Below are positions 1 to 6,004 of a stretch of 64,000 nt of DNA, in pieces. Made by a program: the position numbers and the translations under genes. The notes below the pieces were generated by a model that made no database searches, was not told the origin of the DNA, and was given only the letters and a program-made list of their open reading frames with translations. Source of the stretch: Clostridia bacterium (GTDB taxonomy: Bacteria > Bacillota > Clostridia > Oscillospirales > CAG-272); contig JAFUJB010000009.1 of NCBI GenBank assembly GCA_017473865.1, forward strand, positions 1-64,000, in the 5' to 3' direction. Positions within the stretch are counted from its first letter, which is position 1; every line of letters starts with the position of its first letter.

Positions 1-15
1 CATCTTGCTCACCAT

Positions 16-91
16 GCCTCTGTAGCTCATTAGTTAGAGCAGCGGACTGAAAATCCTCGTGTCGTTGGTTCGATTCCGACCGGAGGCACCA
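16..91 (+). tRNA. tRNA-Phe (GAA), CCA encoded
   Basis: Acceptor arms 16-22 and 81-87 pair (one G-U), the T stem 64-68/76-80 encloses TTCGATT, and the anticodon loop 47-53 reads CTGAAAA, giving GAA. CCA is encoded at 89-91. The anticodon stem has one mismatch (43/57). First gene of a tRNA cluster (Phe, Gly, Gly, Cys). Confidence 0.96.
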
Positions 92-92
92 T

Positions 93-120
93 CAAAGAGA
101 ATCCAATTGGATTCTCTTTG
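93..120 (+). terminator. hairpin after tRNA-Phe
   Basis: A near-perfect 14-bp palindrome directly after the CCA of tRNA-Phe, followed by an AT-rich stretch with short T runs. Probably a terminator or a processing signal between tRNA-Phe and the repeats. Confidence 0.5.
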
Positions 121-146
121 GTAAATTATTTTATTTGTTACACCAC

Positions 147-296
147 GCGGATTTAGCTCATTAGAGAGCGATATATTTTGAGAAAAATATATCGAAAAAT
201 TTAATAAGCAAATCACACTATGCGGATTTAGCTCATTACAGAGCGATATATTTTGAAAAAAATATATCGGAAAACTTAATAAGCAAATCATACTAC
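147..296 (+). repeat. two tRNA-Gly-like tandem repeat units
   Basis: Units start at 147 and 222, exactly 75 nt apart and 75 nt before the real tRNA-Gly at 297. Each begins with the 5' end and D-arm sequence of that tRNA (GCGGATTTAGCTCATT, then AGAGCG). Each then diverges into a long A/T hairpin (169-194 and 244-269) where the anticodon arm would be, and ends with AATAAGCAAATCA. They lack a T arm, so they are not functional tRNAs. Confidence 0.85.
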
Positions 297-372
297 GCGG
301 ATTTAGCTCATTTGGTAGAGCGCGACCTTGCCAAGGTCGAGGTGGCGGGTTCGAGCCCCGTAATCCGCTCCA
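297..372 (+). tRNA. tRNA-Gly (GCC), copy 1
   Basis: Perfect acceptor stem 297-303/362-368, anticodon loop CTTGCCA giving GCC, T arm with TTCGAGC, CCA at 370-372. Identical to the copy at 633-708. It sits at the end of a run of tRNA-like repeat units sharing its 5' sequence. Confidence 0.97.
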
Positions 373-383
373 TAATAAATCTT

Positions 384-417
384 TAAATAAATCTGTTGCA
401 AAACAGATTTATTTATT
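384..417 (+). terminator. terminator-like hairpin after tRNA-Gly copy 1
   Basis: Two 11-12 nt arms (AAATAAATCTG and CAGATTTATTTA) around an 8-nt loop, 12 nt after the CCA. AT-rich stem with a short T tract, so moderate confidence. Confidence 0.55.
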
Positions 418-477
418 GATTTTTCATATATTTGCAGCAATTTGGCATTGATGTTAATAATACGGCATCAATTTTAC

Positions 478-632
478 GTGGATTTAGCTCATCAGAGGGC
501 GATATGTTTTGAAGAAAATATATCGAAAAAACTTTGATAAGCGAAATCTGAACTATGCGGATTTAGCTCATTGAGGGAGCGATATATTTTGGAAAAAATA
601 TATCGGAAAACTTAATAAGCAAATCACACTGC
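478..632 (+). repeat. two further tRNA-Gly-like repeat units
   Basis: Units start at 478 (more diverged, GTGGATTTAGCTCAT) and 557, the second 76 nt before the real tRNA-Gly at 633. Same layout as 147-296: D-arm half, A/T hairpin (500-525 and 580-605), AAGC-AAATC tail. Unit plus tRNA at 557-708 matches 222-372 over about 150 bp, so the array itself has been duplicated. Confidence 0.83.
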
Positions 633-708
633 GCGGATTTAGCTCATTTGGTAGAGCGCGACCTTGCCAAGGTCGAGGTGGCGGGTTCGAGCCCCGTAAT
701 CCGCTCCA
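633..708 (+). tRNA. tRNA-Gly (GCC), copy 2
   Basis: Identical to copy 1 at 297-372 from acceptor stem to CCA (706-708). Anticodon GCC. Separated by 7 nt from tRNA-Cys, so probably cotranscribed with it. Confidence 0.97.
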
Positions 709-715
709 AAAATAA

Positions 716-790
716 GGCGCTATAGCCAAGTGGTAAGGCCACGGTCTGCAAAACCGTTATTCCCCGGTTCAAATCCGGGTGGCGCCTCCA
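716..790 (+). tRNA. tRNA-Cys (GCA), CCA encoded
   Basis: Acceptor arms 716-722/780-786 pair with one G-U. The anticodon loop CTGCAAA gives GCA. T arm CCGG-TTCAAAT-CCGG, CCA at 788-790. Last tRNA of the cluster, followed immediately by a terminator. Confidence 0.97.
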
Positions 791-791
791 A

Positions 792-827
792 ACAAAAGAG
801 CACTGCGAGAGCAGTGCTCTTTTGTTT
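792..827 (+). terminator. intrinsic terminator of the tRNA cluster
   Basis: Perfect 15-bp stem (AGAGCACTGC paired with GCAGTGCTCT, extended by AAAA/TTTT), loop GAGA, T-rich tail. Strong Rho-independent terminator two bases after the tRNA-Cys CCA. Confidence 0.9.
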
Positions 828-1012
828 GGAACGATGTTTGCCCTTGCGGGCAAGTGATGTAGCCTCCGGCAGTGATGTTCACTGCGTGAGTGATGTTTCG
901 CCTTGCGGCGAAGTGGGCAAACATCACATCATTGCGGAACGCAGTGGAGCAACATCATTTTGAGCGAAGCGAAAAACATCATATCGCCGCAGGCGATTCA
1001 TCATTTGAGATA
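828..1012 (+). repeat. multi-hairpin array 1
   Basis: Begins with GGAACGATG after the terminator T run, as array 2 does. Small hairpins with TTGC- or TGCG-type loops alternate with a heptamer GTGATGT in the left half. In the right half the separators become ACATCAC/ACATCAT. The arm at 838-843 (TTTGCCC) pairs with GGGCAAA near 918. The whole can fold as a branched structure. Its last bases run into the promoter of the gene at 1057. No protein-coding potential seen. Confidence 0.8.
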
Positions 1013-1033
1013 GAAGCAATTTTATGGTATAAT
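1005..1033 (+). promoter_or_regulatory. promoter of the small gene at 1057
   Basis: TTGAGA (1005-1010), 17-nt spacer, TATAAT (1028-1033), then RBS AAAGGCGGTG ahead of ATG 1057. The -35 box lies in the end of hairpin array 1. Confidence 0.75.
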
Positions 1034-1056
1034 AATGACAGAAAGGCGGTGTTATT

Positions 1057-1458
1057 ATGACGAAAGAAGAAGTTTTACAGGGCGCGCTTGCCCTGAATGG
1101 CAGTGATAAGAAATATACCGTTACGGTTGAAGGGAACAAAATCACCATTCAATCAAAATTCTACGCAAATGCTACTGGTACAAGAATGGGCACATTTTGT
1201 TGCGTTGCGCATTTAAATAACGATAACACATATGTTGAAACACATACCGCGCACGATGGACGGCGATCGCAATTTGGAAAGGTTGCCAAAGTGCAAAAAT
1301 CTATTTCATTTACTTTTGGTGGTGGGAGCAATGCAGTAGAAGTGGAAAAAGAAAGTTTTAATTCAGAAGACATAAAAAAGATTTTAAGAGATTATCTTGA
1401 AGAATGTGGATACAAAAGAACAAATAAAGGTTTTTTCAGGCGCTTGTTTGGCAGATAA
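1057..1458 (+). CDS. hypothetical protein, 133 aa
   Basis: Not recognised. The ATG is 7 nt after AAAGGCGGTG, the RBS form shared by many small genes in this accessory zone. The protein is soluble with no signal peptide or membrane segment. Residues 20-95 look like alternating beta strands rich in T, V and I, with a Gly-Gly-Gly turn near residue 90. The C-terminus is a charged helix ending in a basic Lys/Arg-rich tail (GFFRRLFGR). It has its own promoter and terminator, so it is monocistronic. It lies between two hairpin arrays. Function unknown; the beta-rich body and basic tail could suit nucleic acid or membrane contact, but that is a guess. Confidence 0.75.
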   Translation: MTKEEVLQGALALNGSDKKYTVTVEGNKITIQSKFYANATGTRMGTFCCVAHLNNDNTYVETHTAHDGRRSQFGKVAKVQKSISFTFGGGSNAVEVEKESFNSEDIKKILRDYLEECGYKRTNKGFFRRLFGR

Positions 1459-1545
1459 AACCCACCCTATTATAAATCCAACGGAAGTTACGCACCTTTT
1501 TTGCGTTTTTACCTATACTTGCGCACCGTTTGTGCGCTTCTTTGC

Positions 1546-1583
1546 AAAAACAAAAGCACTTCGTAAGAAGTGCTTTTGTTTTT
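1546..1583 (+). terminator. terminator ahead of hairpin array 2
   Basis: Arms AAAACAAAAGCACTTC / GAAGTGCTTTTGTTTT with a tiny loop and a T-rich end. Downstream of the gene at 1057. As with array 1, the sequence GGAACGATG follows the terminator directly. Confidence 0.8.
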
Positions 1584-1765
1584 GGAACGATGTGTTCCGC
1601 CACGGCGGAACGTGATGCGCACTTCGTGTGTGATGTTTCCTTCGGAAGTGATGTGCGCTTCGCGCGTGAGGATGCGGAACACATCACATCACTTTGCGAC
1701 CAACGGGAGCAATACATCACTGTGCGTTAGCACTACATCACTTCGGAGAAGCCGATACATCACTC
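1584..1765 (+). repeat. multi-hairpin array 2
   Basis: Starts GGAACGATG after the terminator. Left half: hairpins with TTCG loops (GCAC-TTCG, TTCC-TTCG-GAA, GCGC-TTCG-CGC) separated by GTGATGT. Right half: three hairpins separated by ACATCAC. Outer arms GTTCCGC (about 1593) and GCGGAAC (about 1674) pair. Same design as array 1 with different hairpin sequences. It ends about 50 nt before the start of the S23/Avd-like pseudogene at 1818. Confidence 0.82.
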
Positions 1766-1817
1766 TTTACAGACTATATAATTTATACTATAATATAATC
1801 GAAAGCGAGGTACTACT

Positions 1818-2177
1818 ATGGCTGAATCAAAATTGCGTGGACTGTCAATGGAGTTCTCTGTTGATATATTCAATCTTGTCAAATTCTTAAAATCAAACCA
1901 CGAATCCGTTATTGCTAATCAGATCGGCAGAAGTGGTACAAGCATCGGCGCGAATATTCGTGAGGCCTAATATACACAAGGCAAAAAGGATTTTATATCC
2001 AAGCTTGAAATTGCTCTCAAAGAAGCAAGTGAAACAGGCTATTGGCTTGAGCTTTTGCATAGAACAAATTATATTGATGCTCAACAGTATAAAATGCTGT
2101 CAGACAAATGCGCCACTCTCCGTGCTATGCTTGTTTCCTCTTGCAGAACTGCAAAAGCGAATATTGCTAACAAATAA
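1818..2177 (+). pseudogene. four-helix-bundle protein (S23/bAvd-like), broken by one stop codon
   Basis: Reading from ATG 1818 gives a full-length (119 codon) member of the S23 / Avd-like four-helix-bundle family. The typical features are an N-terminal SMEFSVDIFNLVKFLK helix, the signature IGRSGTSIGANIREA, then KKDFISKLEIALKEASETGYWLELL, and a C-terminal helix. The only defect is TAA at 1968-1970, just after ANIREA, where family members usually have Gln (CAA or CAG); a single C-to-T change explains it. No frameshift is present, so the inactivation is recent or the stop is read through. Relatives are the intervening-sequence proteins of 23S rRNA genes and the accessory protein Avd of diversity-generating retroelements. 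No reverse transcriptase is in the window. RBS is GAAAGCGAGG. Confidence 0.85.
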
Positions 2178-2273
2178 TTTTCAAAAACTTATCTTGCTTT
2201 TCGACTTCCTTTCGGTATCATGGTGTTTAACCAAAGCCGAAAGGTTTTTTATATGGAACACGCAAAAGGAATA

Positions 2274-2302
2274 TTGAAAAACACCCCGAAGTGTGATATG
2301 AT
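2274..2302 (+). promoter_or_regulatory. type I cassette promoter (gene at 2326)
   Basis: TTGAAA (2274-2279), 17-nt spacer ending CACCCCGAAGTGTG-A, TATGAT (2297-2302), then ATCAGAAAGGCGGTG as RBS region. Nearly the same sequence precedes the gene at 3801 and, more diverged, the gene at 8227. Confidence 0.75.
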
Positions 2303-2325
2303 GTAATCAGAAAGGCGGTGGAGAT

Positions 2326-2898
2326 ATGAAAAAAATTACAAAAGAAATGTGTACGGTTTTTATAAAGGATTATAATAACTCAAAACCAATATTTATAATT
2401 TTCGTTTCTTTGTTTGCACTTGTCGCGCTATGGTTCTTTACCCAAAACATAGTGATCGTATCAATCTTGGCTGCCGTGGCATTAGCTGCAATACTTTTTA
2501 TGATCTATAAGACAAATAAAAAAAACAACAATGTAAATTTGGAAGATTTCTATTTGGTTGAAGATGTAATTGTCGATTGCAAAAAAAGAATCAGTACCAA
2601 AGCAAGTGGCGGTTCAGGACATAATTATATTTACACATTTCGCGATAGCGGTGAATATACGATACATAAAAGTGCTCACCCGACAGTTGAAATTCCGTTG
2701 CACAAAGAGAAGAACATTGACCATTTGTCTGTTGAAAATTTGTGTATTCAATCTTGCGAAAAAGGTGATATTTTTTATTTGCTAATTCTAAAGGAAAAGG
2801 ATCGTACAAAAATTATAAAATGTTTTCCTAAATTCCATTTTGATATAGCACAAGAGGGTTTTGATTGTATAGATGGCAAATATTATTGCAGAAAATAA
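2326..2898 (+). CDS. hypothetical membrane protein, 190 aa
   Basis: Not recognised. RBS AAAGGCGGTG is 7 nt before the ATG. Two hydrophobic helices (about residues 20-38 and 42-62) with a very short turn form an N-terminal hairpin membrane anchor. A basic stretch (KTNKKN) and a soluble C-terminal domain of about 120 residues follow, probably cytoplasmic by the positive-inside rule. The soluble part has mixed strands and helices and three to four Cys, with no catalytic motif that I recognise. The layout recalls small PH-like or YcxB-like membrane proteins, but this is only a topology match. It has its own promoter and terminator, with flanks resembling those of the gene at 3801. Confidence 0.75.
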   Translation: MKKITKEMCTVFIKDYNNSKPIFIIFVSLFALVALWFFTQNIVIVSILAAVALAAILFMIYKTNKKNNNVNLEDFYLVEDVIVDCKKRISTKASGGSGHNYIYTFRDSGEYTIHKSAHPTVEIPLHKEKNIDHLSVENLCIQSCEKGDIFYLLILKEKDRTKIIKCFPKFHFDIAQEGFDCIDGKYYCRK

Positions 2899-2926
2899 GC
2901 GGCATCTTTTTTGTCAACACGAGCCC

Positions 2927-2960
2927 AAAATCCCGTCCACATACGTGAACGGGATTTTTG
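2927..2960 (+). terminator. cassette terminator after the gene at 2326
   Basis: Arms AAAATCCCGT / ACGGGATTTTT around a 12-nt loop. Its stem and loop resemble the terminators at 5032-5065 and 8135-8165, supporting shared ancestry of the 3' flanks. Confidence 0.8.
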
Positions 2961-2995
2961 GAAAGTAAGAAGTAATAGTGAATAGTGAAGAAGTA

Positions 2996-3024
2996 TTGCG
3001 GCTTTGCCGCTTTTATGCTATAAT
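2996..3024 (+). promoter_or_regulatory. type II cassette promoter (gene at 3045)
   Basis: TTGCGG (2996-3001), 17-nt spacer, TATAAT (3019-3024), RBS AAAGAGGTG. A GCGGC/GCCGC hairpin overlaps the -35 box. About 50 bp here is almost identical to the promoter of the gene at 4456. Confidence 0.78.
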
Positions 3025-3044
3025 ACGCCTAAAGAGGTGATTTA

Positions 3045-3389
3045 ATGTTTGAAGAAATGATTCGCGTTGCTAAAAATAAACTTGCGACCATAAATGAACC
3101 CATTGATAGTTTACCTTCATCGCAGGTTACCGTTCTTTTAACTACTAATAATAACATCTATATGGCGGTTAATGATATTGATGGAATGATCTGCGAAGAA
3201 TTAAAGCGGAATAAAGATACCAAGGTTCTTAAAATGCTTACAATGTGGAAAGATGGAGGACTGGATTTATCTTCAATCAGATTTCGTAATGCTCTTATTG
3301 AAATGAACGAACAGAACAATAATACGGATGTTATACTACAAGGGAAAGAAGATTATTTGATTAAAAAGTTGTCAGTAACAATAATTTAA
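3045..3389 (+). CDS. hypothetical protein, 114 aa
   Basis: Not recognised with confidence. The ATG follows AAAGAGGTG with 6 nt spacing. A soluble alpha/beta protein without signal peptide. The segment VTVLLTTNNNIYMAVNDIDGMICEEL faintly resembles the start of cytidine-deaminase-like proteins (strand, GNIY-like turn, then a Cys-Glu helix). The catalytic His/Cys-Ala-Glu and PCxxC motifs are absent, so at most it would be an inactive relative. It lies in its own promoter-terminator unit. The promoter nearly equals that of 4456, and the 3' flank (ACGAGAGACAAAAA-type) matches that of 4456 as well, although the proteins are unrelated. Confidence 0.72.
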   Translation: MFEEMIRVAKNKLATINEPIDSLPSSQVTVLLTTNNNIYMAVNDIDGMICEELKRNKDTKVLKMLTMWKDGGLDLSSIRFRNALIEMNEQNNNTDVILQGKEDYLIKKLSVTII

Positions 3390-3433
3390 TTTAAAATCCT
3401 CGGTTTTTGACCGATTCTTTTTCGTACAAGAGA

Positions 3434-3694
3434 GACAAAAACAAAAAGCACTTCGCAAGGGGTACCTTACATAAAGCAGATTGTTCTTGCGAGATCCTTC
3501 GCATCGCCGCCCGCTGTCATCCTCGAGCGTAGCGAAGGATCTCGGGGCGGCTTGCTCGAGGATGACACGCAAGAGATAGTATATACCGAGAAAAACAAAA
3601 GGAGTACGAACAAATCGTCCGTACTCCTTTTGTATTTCGGCAGGTAAAACCTGCTTTATCGCAGGTACGCCAAGAAGTGCTTTTTGTTTTGGAA
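3434..3694. repeat. nested inverted-repeat element
   Basis: Arms of about 40 nt at 3437-3478 and 3652-3692 are imperfect inverted copies (ACAAAAAGCACTTC ... GAAGTGCTTTTTGT, with CATAAAGCAG / CTGCTTTAT inside). Between them lie a second inverted repeat (GAGATCCTTCGC at 3490 and GCGAAGGATCTC at 3531) with CTCGAG motifs, and a terminator hairpin with AAAAGGAGTACG / CGTACTCCTTTT arms (3598-3634). The text after the right arm (TTTTGTTTTGGAAATGATG) resembles the start of arrays 1 and 2, so a decayed array may have been here. No gene is seen in 3,390-3,800. Confidence 0.7.
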
Positions 3695-3747
3695 ATGATG
3701 CCGGGTTTCGCCAAATTTTATGACGAAGTCGATGCTTCATTTTCTTC

Positions 3748-3777
3748 TTGAAAATTCGCCCCGAAGTGTGCTATAAT
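3748..3777 (+). promoter_or_regulatory. type I cassette promoter (gene at 3801)
   Basis: TTGAAA (3748-3753), 18-nt spacer containing CCCCGAAGTGTG, TATAAT (3772-3777), then ATCAGAAAGGCGGTG. Shares this text with the promoter of 2326. Confidence 0.76.
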
Positions 3778-3800
3778 AAAATCAGAAAGGCGGTGATATA

Positions 3801-4376
3801 ATGAGCATTTATAAAGGAGTGTCAATATCTGAATATCGTTTGCCCGTTATGTATGTAATTTACATTTTTCTCGCCGTTGCTCTTGTTGTTGCCGCATTAT
3901 TTCTGCTTTATCAAATATTAAGTGATCGAAATAAAAAAACAATCCAAAGAATAAAAAAATTACGCAAAAAAGCTGAGAACGATGAACAATCCGCCAAGCA
4001 GTTGACCAAAATGGAGCGTAAAATCAAGAGGCAAAAAAAGAAAAAAAGGGGCGTTATTACTTTTTACATATTTCTTTTCGTCTTGGTGCTAGGGTATGAA
4101 ATGTTTATTATTATAGGTTGGATTGCCCCTTTGGTAACAGACCATGTTGTCAAAGACTATGTTGTATATACAGGAGAAATCAAAGTTTGTGATAACTTTA
4201 AGAGCCCTTATATTGAACTTGAAGATGGGACAATTGTAAGAGGTGGAACAAATCTTACAGAAGAAGATACCTACGGAACTGTTGTATATTCCCGAAGAAG
4301 CAAAATCGCACTTGGGGGGACAAAAATAAATAGGCATCTCTTTTGTCAACGCACCCCAGAAAAAACTCTTGTTTGA
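3801..4376 (+). CDS. hypothetical membrane protein, 191 aa, tail possibly frameshifted
   Basis: Not recognised. RBS AAAGGCGGTG then ATG 3801. Two transmembrane helices (about residues 16-38 and 86-110) flank a very basic, coiled-coil-like cytoplasmic loop rich in Lys and Arg. The C-terminal part after residue 110 is probably outside the cell and looks beta-rich, like a small OB- or SH3-like domain (YTGEIKVCDNF, YIELEDGTIVRGG). The last codons are odd. A run of six G at 4314-4319 carries the frame past a TAA at 4327-4329 into the terminator stem. With five G the protein would end ALGGQK, where the stop position matches the flank of the sister cassette. Either a variable homopolymer or a sequencing error. 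Confidence 0.72.
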   Translation: MSIYKGVSISEYRLPVMYVIYIFLAVALVVAALFLLYQILSDRNKKTIQRIKKLRKKAENDEQSAKQLTKMERKIKRQKKKKRGVITFYIFLFVLVLGYEMFIIIGWIAPLVTDHVVKDYVVYTGEIKVCDNFKSPYIELEDGTIVRGGTNLTEEDTYGTVVYSRRSKIALGGTKINRHLFCQRTPEKTLV

Positions 4377-4395
4377 AAGAACAAGAGTTTTTTAG
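4358..4395 (+). terminator. terminator after the gene at 3801
   Basis: Arms AAAAAACTCTTGTT / AACAAGAGTTTTTT with loop TGAAAG. The annotated ORF ends inside this stem, which supports an earlier natural stop at 4327-4329. Confidence 0.85.
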
Positions 4396-4406
4396 TTATA
4401 TTCACC

Positions 4407-4435
4407 TTGCGGCTTTGCCGCTTTTATGCTATAAT
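4407..4435 (+). promoter_or_regulatory. type II cassette promoter (gene at 4456)
   Basis: TTGCGG (4407-4412), 17-nt spacer, TATAAT (4430-4435), RBS AAAGAGGTG. Near-identical to 2996-3024. Confidence 0.78.
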
Positions 4436-4455
4436 ACGCCTAAAGAGGTGATTTT

Positions 4456-4986
4456 ATGGAAATTAGAGCAAAATGTAAATTTGATTTTGAGTCAATCAGA
4501 GCATTAACACATTTATCTCTGTTTAAAAAAGCAAATCCTAAAAAGAGGTTTTTGACTTGGTCAATTATTTCGGCAACATTGGCAGTTATCATTATTTTGG
4601 AAATGATAATTTTTTCTGATGCTATGTTTATAGAATTACTGTGTTTAGCAATTATTATTTTTTTATTAGAATGTTATTTGTATTTTCTTTTACCAAAAAT
4701 CAGATACAAGGCATTAGCTAAAATGAAAGGTGCTGAAAATGAGTATATCTTTTGTGATAATGTGTTAAAGATATTTACCATAAGCCAAGAATATAATGGT
4801 GAAGCGGAAATAGAGTATTCTTTATTTGTAAGAGTTTACGAAACAACGAAGTATCTATTTTTATATCAAACAAATAATCAAGTCTTTGTTGTTGATAAAA
4901 AAACCATTGAGAACGGAACAGCGGAAGACATTAGAAACAAGTTGTCTACTTATGCGAAAGACAAGTATATTACTTGCAAATATTAA
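4456..4986 (+). CDS. hypothetical membrane protein, YcxB-like layout, 176 aa
   Basis: Start fixed by AAAGAGGTG 6 nt upstream. Two hydrophobic helices (about residues 33-52 and 56-78) follow a short N-terminal soluble part. A C-terminal cytoplasmic domain of about 90 residues follows. The pattern short strand, helical hairpin, then a domain with ENEYIFCDNVLKIF, EIEYSLFVRVYETTKYLFLYQTNNQVFVVDK resembles YcxB/PH-like small membrane proteins of Firmicutes, where a strand-rich domain ends in a helix. I would call it YcxB-like with moderate confidence. Those proteins have no firm function. The gene has its own promoter and terminator. Confidence 0.75.
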   Translation: MEIRAKCKFDFESIRALTHLSLFKKANPKKRFLTWSIISATLAVIIILEMIIFSDAMFIELLCLAIIIFLLECYLYFLLPKIRYKALAKMKGAENEYIFCDNVLKIFTISQEYNGEAEIEYSLFVRVYETTKYLFLYQTNNQVFVVDKKTIENGTAEDIRNKLSTYAKDKYITCKY

Positions 4987-5030
4987 AGAAAATCAGGTAT
5001 TCGACCGGTTCTTTTTTGGACACGAGAGAC

Positions 5031-5066
5031 AAAAATTCCGTACACGCAGGTGAGCGGAATTTTTTA
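5031..5066 (+). terminator. cassette terminator after the gene at 4456
   Basis: Arms AAAAATTCCG / CGGAATTTTT around TACACGCAGGTGAG. Loop and stem match in layout the terminators at 2927 and 8135. Confidence 0.82.
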
Positions 5067-5144
5067 CTTTCTTGCCCTTTTTTTACGGTACATTCTACTA
5101 TAAAGCCTTCTTTAAACACAATTATTGTAGAAACTTAAAGGGGG

Positions 5145-5492
5145 ATGGCAAAAAATATCGAAGAGTTCTATTATGGGAATTTTGATCCTCAAGCACGTAG
5201 CACCAAGGATAATAGTGTAATGTATTGTCGTGCCACATCAGATTATGTTGAAAATATTTTGACGCAGAACATTGAAATACATAAAAACTTCATTTTCATG
5301 TGGTATAACAAAATAAGTTTCAGAAATTTTCTCAAAACACGCAAAAAATCAAAACTTTTAGCAAGTTATATTGATGAAGGTGTTTTCAGAGAGGAAAGGA
5401 AAGCGGAAAAGTGGCTATCACCCAAAAAGTACAGAAAACAATCGTTGCTGACGAGCAGATTGTGGAACTATATTGGAAAAGAAATGAAGTAG
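5145..5492 (+). CDS. small protein, N-terminus like DUF6809, 115 aa
   Basis: The N-terminus (NIEEFYYGNFDPQ) resembles the LEKLYYGNIxP opening of DUF6809 proteins, small phage- or element-linked proteins of Clostridia. The rest, usually ending in an FxxGFxLG helix, is not well conserved here; instead a basic C-terminus (RKAEKWLSPKKYRKQ) is seen. The proposed ATG follows AAAGGGGG with no spacer, which is too close, so the true start or the gene's integrity is uncertain. It overlaps the sigma-factor gene (GTG 5411) by 82 nt in another frame, so the two may be translationally coupled. Possibly a degenerate copy. Confidence 0.5.
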   Translation: MAKNIEEFYYGNFDPQARSTKDNSVMYCRATSDYVENILTQNIEIHKNFIFMWYNKISFRNFLKTRKKSKLLASYIDEGVFREERKAEKWLSPKKYRKQSLLTSRLWNYIGKEMK

Positions 5493-6004
5493 CGATAACG
5501 TTGACTGATGAAAAATACGGACAGTTTCTTTATCGTATTGCCTATAACATTTTGCATGACAGGCTTGATTGTGAAGAGTGTCAAAATGACACATATCATG
5601 GTATATGGAATAGCATTCCTCCTAATAGACCCGATGTGTTTTCAATATTTATTTCAAAAATTATGAGGAATATCGCAGGAATGAAATTTAGAGAGAGGAC
5701 ACGGAAAAAGAATATTCCGTCTGAAATGATGGTTTGCATGAATGACTTGCAAGATACATTGCATAGTGAAGATTCACCAGATACCCAATATTTTGCCAAA
5801 GAACTTGGCGCGCATATTAATAATTATTTAGGAGGGCTTACAGATCGTCAACAGTATATCTTTATAGGCCGCTTTTATATAGGAGATAAACTTGAAGTAA
5901 TTGCCGACAAACTGAATGTGAATATATCTACCGTACATAGAGAAATAGAAAAAATCAAGCAAAGCTTGAAAATATATCTTGAAAGGAATGGCGTTTATGT
6001 CTGA
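5411..6004 (+). CDS. RNA polymerase sigma-70 family factor (ECF-like)
   Basis: 197 aa, GTG start preceded by GAGGAAAGG. The N-terminus DEQIVELYWKRNEVAI...TDEKYGQFLYRIAYNILHDRLDCEECQNDTY is a clear region 2 of ECF-like sigma factors common in Clostridia. IWNSIPPNRPDVFSIFISKIMRNIA continues region 2. Residues 140-190 form region 4 with the helix-turn-helix DKLEVIADKLNVNISTVHREIEKIKQSL. Family members direct core RNA polymerase to a small set of promoters. The next gene overlaps its stop (ATG 5997) and has a single membrane helix, so it is a candidate membrane-bound anti-sigma factor. The exported lipoprotein at 6804 could be a target. Confidence 0.88.
   Translation: MAITQKVQKTIVADEQIVELYWKRNEVAITLTDEKYGQFLYRIAYNILHDRLDCEECQNDTYHGIWNSIPPNRPDVFSIFISKIMRNIAGMKFRERTRKKNIPSEMMVCMNDLQDTLHSEDSPDTQYFAKELGAHINNYLGGLTDRQQYIFIGRFYIGDKLEVIADKLNVNISTVHREIEKIKQSLKIYLERNGVYV

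Noticed and set aside
34..291. 85-codon minus-strand frame across the tRNA-Gly repeats
   Set aside because: It runs through tRNA-like tandem repeats and its internal repetition merely reflects the 75-nt period; no RBS.
828..1765. Possible CRISPR arrays
   Set aside because: The repeated unit is only 7 nt, changes to its reverse complement halfway, and the spacers are self-complementary hairpins of unequal length; no cas genes.
3045..3389. Cytidine-deaminase-like call for the 114-aa protein
   Set aside because: Only a faint N-terminal resemblance; the catalytic HAE/CAE and PCxxC zinc motifs are missing.
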